From Hyphomicrobiales bacterium (GTDB taxonomy: Bacteria > Pseudomonadota > Alphaproteobacteria > Rhizobiales > Aestuariivirgaceae): DNA of 5,712 bases. The notes below the pieces were generated by a model, which worked only from the letters and a program-made list of their open reading frames with translations, was not told the DNA's origin and did not search any database. The DNA lies in the NCBI GenBank assembly GCA_013002595.1, contig JABDJG010000373.1, positions 1 to 5,712 on the forward strand, given 5' to 3'. A program made the position numbers and the translations under genes. Positions 1-4,904 of the stretch are shown here, piece by piece (position 1 is the stretch's first letter; each line of letters opens with the position of its first letter).

Positions 1-314
1 GTCTTGCCGGTCGCGTGGACCCGCCATTTGGTCGAGCCGACCGCTACGACCATGTCGTCCTCGGCAATATAGCGGTCGACCCGGTAGCGGATCATTTCCA
101 TATCGCTGGTCAGGCCTTCGAAATAGCCCCGCATGTCCTCGCGCGAGTGGCGCTTTTCGGTGAAGCCGAAGTCTCCGCGGCCATCGGCCAGCGACTTGAA
201 CTTGACCTTGTCGGCCATGATGCCCATCCAGTGATCAACGCTGGCGCCCTTGGTCTGGTCCCAGATTTCAAAGGCTTCCTTCAAGATGTTCTTGTTGTCT
301 TGCTGTCGGCTCAT
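1..314 (-). CDS. SnoaL-like / NTF2-family protein (C-terminus cut by window edge)
   Basis: The 104 visible residues start MSRQQDNKNILKEAFEIWDQ and run off the left edge of the window in an open frame. The pattern is an N-terminal amphipathic helix (KEAFEIWDQTKG), then a short segment naming a binding pocket (VDHWMGIMADKVKFKSL), then 'REDMRGYFEGLTSDMEMIRYRVDRYIAEDDMVVAVGSTKWRV'. This is the cone-shaped alpha+beta SnoaL/NTF2 fold, where the last part forms the curved sheet. Family members are usually about 130-150 residues, so some 30-40 residues are missing here. The ATG at 314 has a strong ribosome site (GGAGGA, 323-328, 8 nt upstream). The family covers polyketide cyclases, isomerases, dehydratases and many uncharacterised proteins, so no substrate can be assigned. 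It is divergent from the gene at 425. The family call is fairly sure; the function is unknown. Confidence 0.85.
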   Translation of the reverse strand, partial: MSRQQDNKNILKEAFEIWDQTKGASVDHWMGIMADKVKFKSLADGRGDFGFTEKRHSREDMRGYFEGLTSDMEMIRYRVDRYIAEDDMVVAVGSTKWRVHATGK

Positions 315-348
315 GTTGATGGTCCTCCAGTCGTTGTGCCGCACGGCA

Positions 349-377
349 ATGCTAATGCTTGTGCCTGACTTCGACAA
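349..377 (-). promoter_or_regulatory. Candidate sigma70-type promoter for the SnoaL-like gene
   Basis: Read on the minus strand, TTGTCG (372-377) and TAGCAT (349-354) are separated by 17 bp. Each hexamer matches the vegetative consensus at four of six positions. Transcription would begin near 342, giving a leader of about 28 nt that contains the GGAGGA ribosome site. The same TAGCAT hexamer, with an 18-bp spacer from a TTG hexamer, precedes the pilin-like gene at 981. Assigned by eye only. Confidence 0.3.
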
Positions 378-379
378 GC
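357..379. repeat. Inverted repeat in the divergent intergenic region
   Basis: GCTTGT (357-362) and ACAAGC (374-379) are perfect 6-bp arms around an 11-bp spacer. The repeat overlaps the candidate -35 hexamer of the leftward gene and lies 46 bp before the start of the rightward gene. It is therefore placed where a regulator could control both. Next to it, AATGCT is repeated in tandem at 348-359. A 6-bp repeat can occur by chance, so this is only a candidate operator. Confidence 0.25.
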
Positions 380-424
380 ACGGGCATGACTTGCAAACTT
401 CTGTCTTCAGGTTACGGTAATTCG

Positions 425-766
425 ATGAGCGACATCCTGGATACAGCTTCACAGTCAGACCCGATCTCGCCGGTAGAGATCGTGCACGATGTCGAAGATA
501 TCGTCGTCGATGGGCACCTGGAACAGCACTACAATTTTGTCGACTATCACTTCGAGAAATACGGCGCCTACTGTTGGGCGCGGACCTATCTCGATGAGAT
601 CGACAGTGTCAGTCTGCACGGGCCGTACCGGGACCGCGGCAGCGAACAGGAGGTTTCAGCGCCTGAACTGCGAAATGAGGTGATCGCCTATCTGAAGCGG
701 CGCTTTTCGGTTATTGAGGCGCCTGGCGATCGGGGTCCAGAGACCATCTGGGAGCGGGCCGGCTAA
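425..766 (+). CDS. Uncharacterised acidic 113-residue protein
   Basis: I do not recognise this family. The protein starts MSDILDTASQSD, is acidic, and has no signal peptide, transmembrane segment or cysteine cluster. The only cysteine is in GAYCWARTYLDE (residues 47-58). The middle is rich in His, Tyr and aromatic residues (HLEQHYNFVDYHFEKYGAYCWARTYL, residues 31-56), followed by LHGPYRDRG (64-72) and a helical segment, ELRNEVIAYLKRRFSVIEAP (81-100). It looks like a small soluble globular protein. The coding pattern (GC-rich third positions, an uninterrupted frame) supports a real gene. The start is uncertain. ATG 425 has only a weak CAGG upstream, and an in-frame ATG at 386 would add 13 residues (MTCKLLSSGYGNS) with no ribosome site. 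It is the only clear plus-strand gene in the window and ends 29 bp from the convergent pilin-like gene. Confidence 0.7.
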   Translation: MSDILDTASQSDPISPVEIVHDVEDIVVDGHLEQHYNFVDYHFEKYGAYCWARTYLDEIDSVSLHGPYRDRGSEQEVSAPELRNEVIAYLKRRFSVIEAPGDRGPETIWERAG

Positions 767-767
767 C

Positions 768-795
768 GTGTGGCGCCGCCCGCCGGTCGCCTCAC
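768..795. terminator. Weak dyad between convergent genes, possible shared terminator
   Basis: The whole gap between the stop codons at 766 and 796 is a dyad: GTG-t-GGCG (768-775) pairs with CGCC-t-CAC (788-795) around a 12-bp GC-rich loop, with one T-T mismatch. The position is right for a bidirectional terminator, but neither strand has a T-run after the stem. It could be a weak or Rho-aided terminator, or just GC-rich sequence. Confidence 0.25.
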
Positions 796-981
796 TCACA
801 TCGGCGACCACTTGGGCAGGCTGATCAGGGTCGGCGGCTGCCAGGTGCCGGTGCCGGACTGGTAGCCGGTGGCCATGAACGCCGCACCAAGGACGACGCT
901 GATCAAAACGGCATAGCCGAGCAGCGAGCCGCCGCGCGTATCGCGCCAGAATCGCAGGCAGGCTTGCCCAAAGTCGTTCAT
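796..981 (-). CDS. Flp/Fap-type pilin-like small membrane peptide
   Basis: A 61-residue protein: a short cytoplasmic head (MNDFGQACLRFWRDTRGG), one hydrophobic segment (about residues 19-39, SLLGYAVLISVVLGAAFMATG) and a Pro/Trp-containing tail. The spacing fits the Flp/Fap type IVb prepilin pattern F-x-x-D-x-x-G-x5-Y, here FWRD..G.....Y with Phe11, Asp14, Gly17 and Tyr23. Known family members carry Glu-Tyr at positions 5-6 of the mature pilin; here the Glu position is Gly22 (LLGY). Flp pilins are about 50-70 residues, so the length fits. The start is well fixed by GGGAGGAAG (984-992), 2-7 bp upstream of ATG 981. No prepilin peptidase or tad assembly gene is visible nearby. It may be an orphan or degenerate Flp relative, or an unrelated single-span membrane peptide with a chance match. 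That it is a small membrane protein is fairly sure; that it is a pilin is not. Confidence 0.65.
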   Translation of the reverse strand: MNDFGQACLRFWRDTRGGSLLGYAVLISVVLGAAFMATGYQSGTGTWQPPTLISLPKWSPM

Positions 982-1012
982 GTCTTCCTCCCATCGGGTG
1001 GTCGATGCGACG

Positions 1013-1042
1013 ATGCTAATACATCGCCCGGCGTTGACGCAA
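1013..1042 (-). promoter_or_regulatory. Candidate promoter of the pilin-like gene
   Basis: On the minus strand, TTGCGT (1037-1042) and TAGCAT (1013-1018) are 18 bp apart. The start point would be near 1006, leaving a leader of about 25 nt that contains the strong ribosome site. The -10 region also lies in a small dyad, CGATG-ctaata-CATCG (1011-1026). The 8-mer ATGCTAAT (plus strand, 1013-1020) is shared with the SnoaL-like gene's promoter region (349-356). Identified by eye. Confidence 0.3.
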
Positions 1043-1044
1043 CG
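1032..1044. repeat. Perfect palindrome CGTTG-ACG-CAACG over the candidate -35
   Basis: Two 5-bp arms (1032-1036 and 1040-1044) flank 3 bp and cover the putative -35 hexamer of the pilin-like gene, a typical place for a repressor operator. The same arm sequence recurs upstream of the next gene at 1462-1479, with different spacing. No regulator gene is visible in the window. Confidence 0.3.
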
Positions 1045-1105
1045 GAATTTCGACCCGCGGCGGCGCGACGGCGGGTGGGCCGGTGCCGAATGAACGCAAC
1101 ATGCT

Positions 1106-1399
1106 TTATGGGTCCCAGTCCTTGTGGGCATCGGGGTGCCCGGCAAAGCCGGCGGCGACCAGCAGGTCGCGCCAGTCGGTCTGGGCAAGGGCGATGGCAT
1201 CGTACAGCTTGTCGAGCCGGCCCTGGCTCAGCTTGAGGGCAGCACACTGGATGCGCTCATGGGATCGGGGCGATGATCCTGACAGGCCCGGCAGGGAGGC
1301 GCCGCAATCTTCACACAGGAGCCGGCGCACTTCTGCGTGCTCGCCTTGCGGAAACAGCTGGACGATCCGGCGCTCGATGAGGGCGGCAAGGTCTGTCAT
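1106..1399 (-). CDS. Small hypothetical protein with a TDWRDLLVAAGF motif
   Basis: A 97-residue soluble protein starting MTDLAALIERRIVQLFP. It has two halves: an N-terminal helical part with LLCEDCGASLPG (residues 27-38; Cys29 and Cys32 form a single CxxC), then SHERIQCAALKLSQGRLDKLYDAIALAQTDWRDLLVAAGFA (46-86). The second half resembles small bacterial hypothetical proteins with the consensus 'RI..A.LKLS.GD...L..AI..A..DWRD.L..AGF', whose function I do not know. One CxxC is not enough for a zinc site. ATG 1399 is preferred because the family-like sequence begins there, although its ribosome site is poor. In-frame ATGs at 1420 and 1435 would add 7 or 12 residues. It lies 124 bp upstream of the pilin-like gene, in the same direction. 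Confidence 0.75.
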   Translation of the reverse strand: MTDLAALIERRIVQLFPQGEHAEVRRLLCEDCGASLPGLSGSSPRSHERIQCAALKLSQGRLDKLYDAIALAQTDWRDLLVAAGFAGHPDAHKDWDP

Positions 1400-1441
1400 G
1401 GCCGGAACTATAATGCGCATCGCGGTGATGGTCACTGAAAG

Positions 1442-1469
1442 CTTATGTCAGCCGGAAGCAGCGTTGCAA
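1442..1469 (-). promoter_or_regulatory. Candidate promoter of the small hypothetical gene
   Basis: On the minus strand, TTGCAA (1464-1469) and CATAAG (1442-1447) are 16 bp apart, each matching the vegetative consensus at four of six positions. The start point would fall near 1435, about 35 nt before ATG 1399. This supports 1399 or 1420 as the start and argues against 1435. Confidence 0.3.
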
Positions 1470-1479
1470 AAGCGCAACG
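1462..1479. repeat. Inverted repeat CGTTGC-AAAAGC-GCAACG
   Basis: Perfect 6-bp arms (1462-1467 and 1474-1479) around a 6-bp spacer. The repeat overlaps the candidate -35 of the small hypothetical gene, so it could be an operator. It could also fold as a hairpin if transcribed. It shares CGTTG/CAACG arms with the palindrome at 1032-1044. Confidence 0.35.
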
Positions 1480-1516
1480 GCGGGCCGAAAACGCACTGAC
1501 GGCCTTTGACGCAGAT

Positions 1517-1530
1517 TAGACTAAAGTCTA
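1517..1530. repeat. AT-rich palindrome TAGACT-AA-AGTCTA
   Basis: Two perfect 6-bp arms around AA, in a locally AT-rich patch of an otherwise GC-rich gap. It lies about 120 bp upstream of the small hypothetical gene. It has the size and symmetry of a dimeric regulator site, but I cannot name the regulator. Confidence 0.3.
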
Positions 1531-1544
1531 CTCTAGCGGTGGGC

Positions 1545-1745
1545 TTAAACAAGGGCTGAGGCGGTGAGCGGTGACCCGTTGTGAACCACCATCGCGTGAT
1601 CGGGACTAGAATGATGACCGGGCAATCTAAGGACTGCGGCAACGATAGGGACGAGGATCGGGACGAGCGGCCAGATGAGGCCGGCGCGCCAGAGGCGCAC
1701 AGGCCGGCTGGCGGTGTCGGGCCTTCCACCAGAGAACTTTTGCAC
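1545..1745 (-). CDS. Doubtful small membrane peptide
   Basis: A 66-codon frame from a GTG at 1745 encodes a basic head (VQKFSGGRPDTASRPVRLWR), one strongly hydrophobic stretch (about residues 22-41, AGLIWPLVPILVPIVAAVLR) and a polar tail with His residues. Third positions in the first half are very GC-rich, as in real genes here, but this is not decisive because the opposite strand is also open. An AGGAGG overlaps the GTG itself, too close to serve it, and no in-frame ATG exists upstream. The LVPILVPIV segment comes from a short DNA repeat. No family is recognised. This could be a small protein, a decayed fragment, or non-coding. Confidence 0.22.
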   Translation of the reverse strand: MQKFSGGRPDTASRPVRLWRAGLIWPLVPILVPIVAAVLRLPGHHSSPDHAMVVHNGSPLTASALV

Positions 1746-1826
1746 CTCCTGCGCATGATGGAAGGCAAGGCCTCCGCGTGAGGTGTCTTCAACGCCTGCA
1801 TAATCGATATTGCTGCCTTGGCTGCG

Positions 1827-1846
1827 ATGCCTTGTGCAACAGGCAT
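1827..1846 (-). terminator. Stem-loop just after the NDUFA9-like gene
   Basis: ATGCCT and AGGCAT form perfect 6-bp arms around an 8-nt loop, starting 17 nt after the stop codon at 1863. In transcript sense no T-run follows, so it is not a classic intrinsic terminator. It may stabilise the 3' end or act with Rho. Confidence 0.3.
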
Positions 1847-1862
1847 TGTGCCGTGTGGCCGA

Positions 1863-2792
1863 CTACGCGCGCGAAAATGCGTAACGCGGCAGAATATCCT
1901 CCAGCGAAGTGGCATCGACGCCGAGGTCTTTGAGCGTCAAGGCCGATCCGCTCACGATATTGTCCTGCTTCATGAGGGTGACCTGTGCCTTGGTCAATGG
2001 CGGCCTGGGAAGGATTGACAACACCTGTGCAGCAAGGTCCCAGATCGGGAAGGGTGTGGGGAGCAGAAACCGGCGTTGTTTGGCCTGGGTCAGCACCAAC
2101 GCGATCAAGGCCTTGTAACTGTAAATTTGCGGTCCGCCCAGTTCGTAGACATTTCCCGGCGCGCCGGCGGCGCTCAATGCGTTGACGGCGGCCTTGGCTA
2201 CATCACCGACATAGACCGGCTGCAGCATGGTGCTGCCTCGGCCGAACAAGGGCAAGACCGGTGAGCTGCGTGCAATACGCGACAGCGTGTTCAAAAAGGC
2301 ATCCTGAGAGCCGAACAACACGCTGGGCCGCAGAACTGTCGCTGCCGGGAACACGTCCTGGACCAACAGCTCGCCTTTTGCCCGGGCGCGAATGTAGTCG
2401 CTCTGGGAGTACAGGTCAGCACCGATCCCTGAGATGTGAACCAGACGGTTTACCTCAAGCACAGAAGCTTGATGCGCCACATTCACAGCACCCAGTTCGT
2501 GGACAGCTTCGAAACGCTCAGAACCGGTTTGCACATAAAGGCCGACAGCATTGATGACGCCGTCACTTCCCGCCATTGCGAGTGCCACAGACGCTTCATC
2601 GCGAACATCTGCATAGACCGGCGATATGTTGGCGTGCTGGTCTGACTGGAATTGGCTGATGACATTGTCGGGATGGCGGCATGCAACCCGAGTTTCGACA
2701 CCCGCCCTGGCCAGCTGTTTTACAATTCGACTGCCGAGAAAGCCTGAGCCGCCGAAGACCGTCACACAATCTACTTCACATCCGCTCGCCAT
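1863..2792 (-). CDS. NDUFA9-like atypical SDR (NAD(P)-binding) protein
   Basis: A 309-residue protein with an N-terminal Rossmann fold: VTVFGGSGFLG (residues 10-20) gives GxxGxxG at Gly14, Gly17 and Gly20. RVACRH (35-40) at the end of the second strand suggests NADP-type contacts. DGVINAVGLY (77-86), LVHISGIGAD (117-126) and VLRPSVLFG (153-161) follow, with QPVYVGDVAKA (191-201) and GNVYELGGPQIYSYKAL (213-229) downstream. This order is that of the complex I NDUFA9-subunit family of atypical short-chain dehydrogenases, which in mitochondria bind NADPH structurally and in bacteria are mostly uncharacterised. The usual YxxxK is YIRAR (133-137), so Arg replaces the catalytic Lys. ATG 2792 was chosen because GGAG lies 10 nt upstream; a TTG at 2813 would add seven residues. 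It follows the SPW gene by 75 bp and may be co-transcribed. A nucleotide-binding role is likely; catalysis is unproven. Confidence 0.9.
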   Translation of the reverse strand: MASGCEVDCVTVFGGSGFLGSRIVKQLARAGVETRVACRHPDNVISQFQSDQHANISPVYADVRDEASVALAMAGSDGVINAVGLYVQTGSERFEAVHELGAVNVAHQASVLEVNRLVHISGIGADLYSQSDYIRARAKGELLVQDVFPAATVLRPSVLFGSQDAFLNTLSRIARSSPVLPLFGRGSTMLQPVYVGDVAKAAVNALSAAGAPGNVYELGGPQIYSYKALIALVLTQAKQRRFLLPTPFPIWDLAAQVLSILPRPPLTKAQVTLMKQDNIVSGSALTLKDLGVDATSLEDILPRYAFSRA

Positions 2793-2831
2793 GCCCTTGT
2801 TTCTCCAGGCCAAGTCGCAACGGCAACCAAG

Positions 2832-2854
2832 CGAAAGCCAGTCTGAGGCTCTCG
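2832..2854 (-). promoter_or_regulatory. Intergenic hairpin between the SPW and NDUFA9-like genes
   Basis: In transcript sense, CGAGAGCC and GGCTTTCG pair over 8 bp (one G-U) around a 7-nt loop, 14 nt after the SPW stop codon. No T-run follows, so complete termination is doubtful. It could attenuate read-through or mark an mRNA processing point that gives the two genes different levels. Confidence 0.35.
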
Positions 2855-2867
2855 AATTACAGGCGCG

Positions 2868-3242
2868 TCACCCTTCCAGCTTGCGATCCCAATCTTGCCA
2901 CAACTCATACAAGGCAAGCAGGGCCACCAACGCCCCAAGGGCGATGTGCCAGGACCTGAGCGCACCGCCGTAACCAAAGACAAAAGGTGATGCGATTAGC
3001 CAAGCACCGCACAGGGTTTCAATCGTTTCTTCCCAACGCCGCAGTGAAACCATTTCCAAGCCGGCCATTGCAATGATCAAAACGCCGACGAAACCTGTCG
3101 TTATCATCAACGCAGGATCGGTTGCAGCGTTTGACAACCATGGGGACAAAACGACCAGAACCCCCAAGATCATCGAGGCTCCGTCTTCCCAGATCTGATG
3201 CTTCAAAAGGCTGAAACCGCTAAATTGTGTGGGAATCGCCAT
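2868..3242 (-). CDS. SPW-repeat membrane protein
   Basis: A 124-residue integral membrane protein with about four spans (roughly residues 22-40, 46-66, 76-94 and 98-114). It contains two copies of the SPW signature: VLSPWLSN (31-38) and the variant IASPFVFGY (83-91), where Phe replaces Trp. This is the two-repeat architecture of SPW-family proteins, each repeat being a pair of helices with SPW near the end of the first. The biochemical role of the family is not known to me. The ATG at 3242 has an ideal AAGGAG seven nt upstream. The ATG at 3260 in the same frame would add MRKESV and lacks such a site. The ends (MAIPTQF and WQDWDRKLEG) are probably cytoplasmic. The neighbours are a universal stress protein upstream and an NDUFA9-like protein downstream, which suggests a membrane-stress or respiratory setting by association only. 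Confidence 0.9.
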   Translation of the reverse strand: MAIPTQFSGFSLLKHQIWEDGASMILGVLVVLSPWLSNAATDPALMITTGFVGVLIIAMAGLEMVSLRRWEETIETLCGAWLIASPFVFGYGGALRSWHIALGALVALLALYELWQDWDRKLEG

Positions 3243-3345
3243 AACACTCTCCTTGCGCATTTACGTTATGTGCGCATTGCGCCCCGAGGTGGTCCTGGCA
3301 AAACATGCACGAACCCCTCAGATCGGCGCTCGCACGTATTCTGAA

Positions 3346-3374
3346 GATATGGCAAGCGGACGGGCCTCTTTCAA
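3346..3374 (-). promoter_or_regulatory. Candidate promoter of the SPW gene
   Basis: On the minus strand, TTGAAA (3369-3374; five of six to TTGACA) stands 17 bp from CATATC (3346-3351; a weak -10). The start point would be near 3339, giving a leader of about 97 nt. The 267-bp gap between the USP stop and the SPW start makes a separate promoter likely. This is the best match I could find there. Confidence 0.3.
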
Positions 3375-3509
3375 GATTCGAGACGAAATATGAAGCACGC
3401 AGGCCTACCTCGCCATTTGGTCGAATACATGGTCCATCAACGTCAGGCCAGCGCGCCTCATTCCAAACAAAAATGCCGAGAACTCAATGGGTTGGCTTAT
3501 TGTGCCGCA

Positions 3510-4361
3510 TCAATGGACCATCAGCACTGGCAAGTTGGCTTCGGCCAGAATGTGTTTCGTCGCGCCGCCGAAAACCATCTGTCTCAACCGGCTATGGGTG
3601 TAGGCGCCCTTGACCAGCAGATCAGCTCCCAATTGGTCAGCCTGCGCCAGGATCGCTTCGCCGATTGAGCGGTCTGCAGGTTGCACATTGCTCGCCTCGG
3701 CGGAAACCCCAGCCCGCAACAGCGCCTGCTCTACTTCGCGCGCGTCGGGGCCGGCCACGGTGCCACCCTCGATGGTCAGCACAACGACTCGTTCCGCCTG
3801 ACGCAGAAACGGAGTAGCAAAAGTGATCGCCCGGGCGCTTTCGGTACTGCCGTTCCATGCAACGACAATGGTCTTTCCAAGACACGTTGGTGCTTTGGGC
3901 GGGACGATCAGGATTGGGCGGCCAGACTCAAAGAGCACTGTTTCCAGCAATTCTCCGCGCGGCAAGGATGCGCCCGATACCTGCCGCGCCATCACGGTTA
4001 CATCATAGAGCCGGGCCAGCTGGCCAATCGCCTGGTCACCTCCCTGGCGTTCCTCCAGCCAATCGGCGGTCGGGCGATCTACGGGTTTCAAGGGCGCCCC
4101 CCAGGAAATCTTCCGATCACGCATAAAGCTTCGAAAAATCTTCTGTGCCTCTTCCATTCTGTCTCTTTGATCCTGCTCAAAGCTCTCCAACATAACGGTC
4201 GAGACGCCAACTCCGCCATCGGCGACGGCATAGGCGTTTAAGGCTTTGAACGGGGCAACACCATCGACATGGCCGGCAAATTGACGTGCAACCAGCACAG
4301 CGGCCGACAATTGGGCATTCAAACTGGCGCAGTTTTCTACGGGAACCAGGATGGATTTCAT
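3510..4361 (-). CDS. Tandem-domain universal stress protein (UspA superfamily)
   Basis: A 283-residue cytoplasmic protein made of two Usp domains. The N-terminal domain begins MKSILVPVEN and runs to ILIVPPKAP (150-158). The C-terminal domain begins GKTIVVAWNGSTESARAI (162-179) and ends NLPVLMVH (276-283). The length is normal for tandem Usp proteins. The C-terminal signature (252-272) starts GAYTHSRLR and continues to FGGATKHIL. In ATP-binding Usp proteins the loop is G-2x-G-9x-G-S/T. Here Thr255 stands in the second Gly position and Gly266 follows Gly265 where Ser/Thr is expected, so ATP binding is uncertain. The N-terminal domain shows no such loop. ATG 4361 follows AAAGGA by about eight nt. 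Such proteins are induced by starvation, oxidative or oxygen-limitation stress in many bacteria. The GYD gene ends 96 bp upstream. Confidence 0.93.
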   Translation of the reverse strand: MKSILVPVENCASLNAQLSAAVLVARQFAGHVDGVAPFKALNAYAVADGGVGVSTVMLESFEQDQRDRMEEAQKIFRSFMRDRKISWGAPLKPVDRPTADWLEERQGGDQAIGQLARLYDVTVMARQVSGASLPRGELLETVLFESGRPILIVPPKAPTCLGKTIVVAWNGSTESARAITFATPFLRQAERVVVLTIEGGTVAGPDAREVEQALLRAGVSAEASNVQPADRSIGEAILAQADQLGADLLVKGAYTHSRLRQMVFGGATKHILAEANLPVLMVH

Positions 4362-4457
4362 GGAATCGTCCTTTGTTTGCGGCTCCAAATGAAGCCTTGT
4401 CGCGGACCTTTTTGCAGTTCAGCTCCACAGTCAGATTGGTACATCGATAGGAGCCAG

Positions 4458-4748
4458 CTACAAATCAGCGATGATCTTGCGAAACGACTCTTCGGAAAAT
4501 GCCTTTAATGTGGTCGTGCGCACATTGCCCGCACGGCCAATCGACAGTGCAAGTTTGGCCATCGCTTCATCGTCCGGCGCCTCAATGGTGACAACCATAT
4601 CGTAGGCGCCAACGGTCATATAAAAGTCCTGCAGCTCGCACCCAAGATTCTTGGCCAGGGTGCGAACCGCATTGACGCGTTCGGGCGATTCCTTGACGTT
4701 TGCTATGCCTTTGTCGGTCCAGTTTGCCAGGGCGATATATCTGGCCAT
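4458..4748 (-). CDS. GYD-domain protein
   Basis: A 96-residue soluble protein starting MARYIALANWTDKGIANVKES, then a helix (PERVNAVRTLAKNLGCELQD, residues 22-41), the signature YMTVGAYDMVVTIEAPDDEAM (43-63) and VRTTTLKAFSEESFRKII (76-93). This beta-alpha-beta-beta-alpha-beta order, with a Y-x3-G-x-YD core, is that of the GYD family (small ferredoxin-like, ACT/DabB-like fold). The signature reads GAYD rather than GRYD or GEYD. Members are usually about 90-105 residues, so this is complete. The function of the family is not established; the fold often gives dimers. ATG 4748 is seven nt after AAGGAG, an excellent start. The gene sits between the YbaK-like gene (156 bp upstream) and the USP gene, each with its own ribosome site. 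Confidence 0.92.
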   Translation of the reverse strand: MARYIALANWTDKGIANVKESPERVNAVRTLAKNLGCELQDFYMTVGAYDMVVTIEAPDDEAMAKLALSIGRAGNVRTTTLKAFSEESFRKIIADL

Positions 4749-4878
4749 CTTCAATCTCCTTGGTTGTTGAGACACCATGCAGAACCGGTTGCAATATGGC
4801 CCAGCCACATTCGCGACGTCGAAGGGTCCATTCGGTGCCGGTCACGCCTCAGCTTGGCGCGAGGATCAGCGGGGCACG

Positions 4879-4888
4879 CCGAATTCGG
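4879..4888. repeat. 10-bp palindrome CCGAATTCGG after the ybaK-like gene
   Basis: A perfect 10-bp palindrome 17 bp beyond the ybaK-like stop codon. It has no loop to make an RNA hairpin and no T-run, so it is not a terminator. It could bind a protein controlling the GYD gene 130 bp downstream, or be chance. Confidence 0.15.
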
Positions 4889-4904
4889 GTTTTCGCGATC
4901 TGGA

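Larger units (their letters stand above)
1400..1862. other. 463-bp stretch without a confident gene
   Basis: This gap separates the small hypothetical gene from the end of the NDUFA9-like gene. It holds a candidate promoter and palindrome close to 1399, an AT-rich palindrome (1517-1530), a direct repeat GGGACGAG (1648-1655 and 1660-1667) and AGGCCGGC repeated at 1678-1685 and 1701-1708. Open frames cross the middle on both strands, but neither has a convincing start or a recognisable product. It may be regulatory sequence, a decayed gene, or both. Confidence 0.5.

Noticed and set aside
15..368. Plus-strand open frame of 117 codons at the left edge
   Set aside because: The opposite strand encodes a coherent SnoaL-like protein with a strong ribosome site; this frame has neither.
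1648..1708. Short direct repeats GGGACGAG and AGGCCGGC as a possible repeat array
   Set aside because: Only two copies of each, short and GC-rich, with no regular period. Not a CRISPR or iteron array.
1581..1781. Plus-strand 66-codon frame in the long gap
   Set aside because: No ribosome site precedes the ATG, the product is a low-complexity Asp/Arg/Glu stretch, and it overlaps the equally doubtful minus-strand frame.
4167..4180. FNR/FixK-like box TTGAT-CCTG-CTCAA
   Set aside because: It matches nine of ten consensus positions but lies inside the USP coding sequence, not upstream of a gene. No such box was found in the intergenic regions.
3681..4241. Plus-strand open frame of 186 codons opposite the universal stress protein
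   Set aside because: It is a shadow of a well-supported Usp gene, with no ribosome site or recognisable domain.
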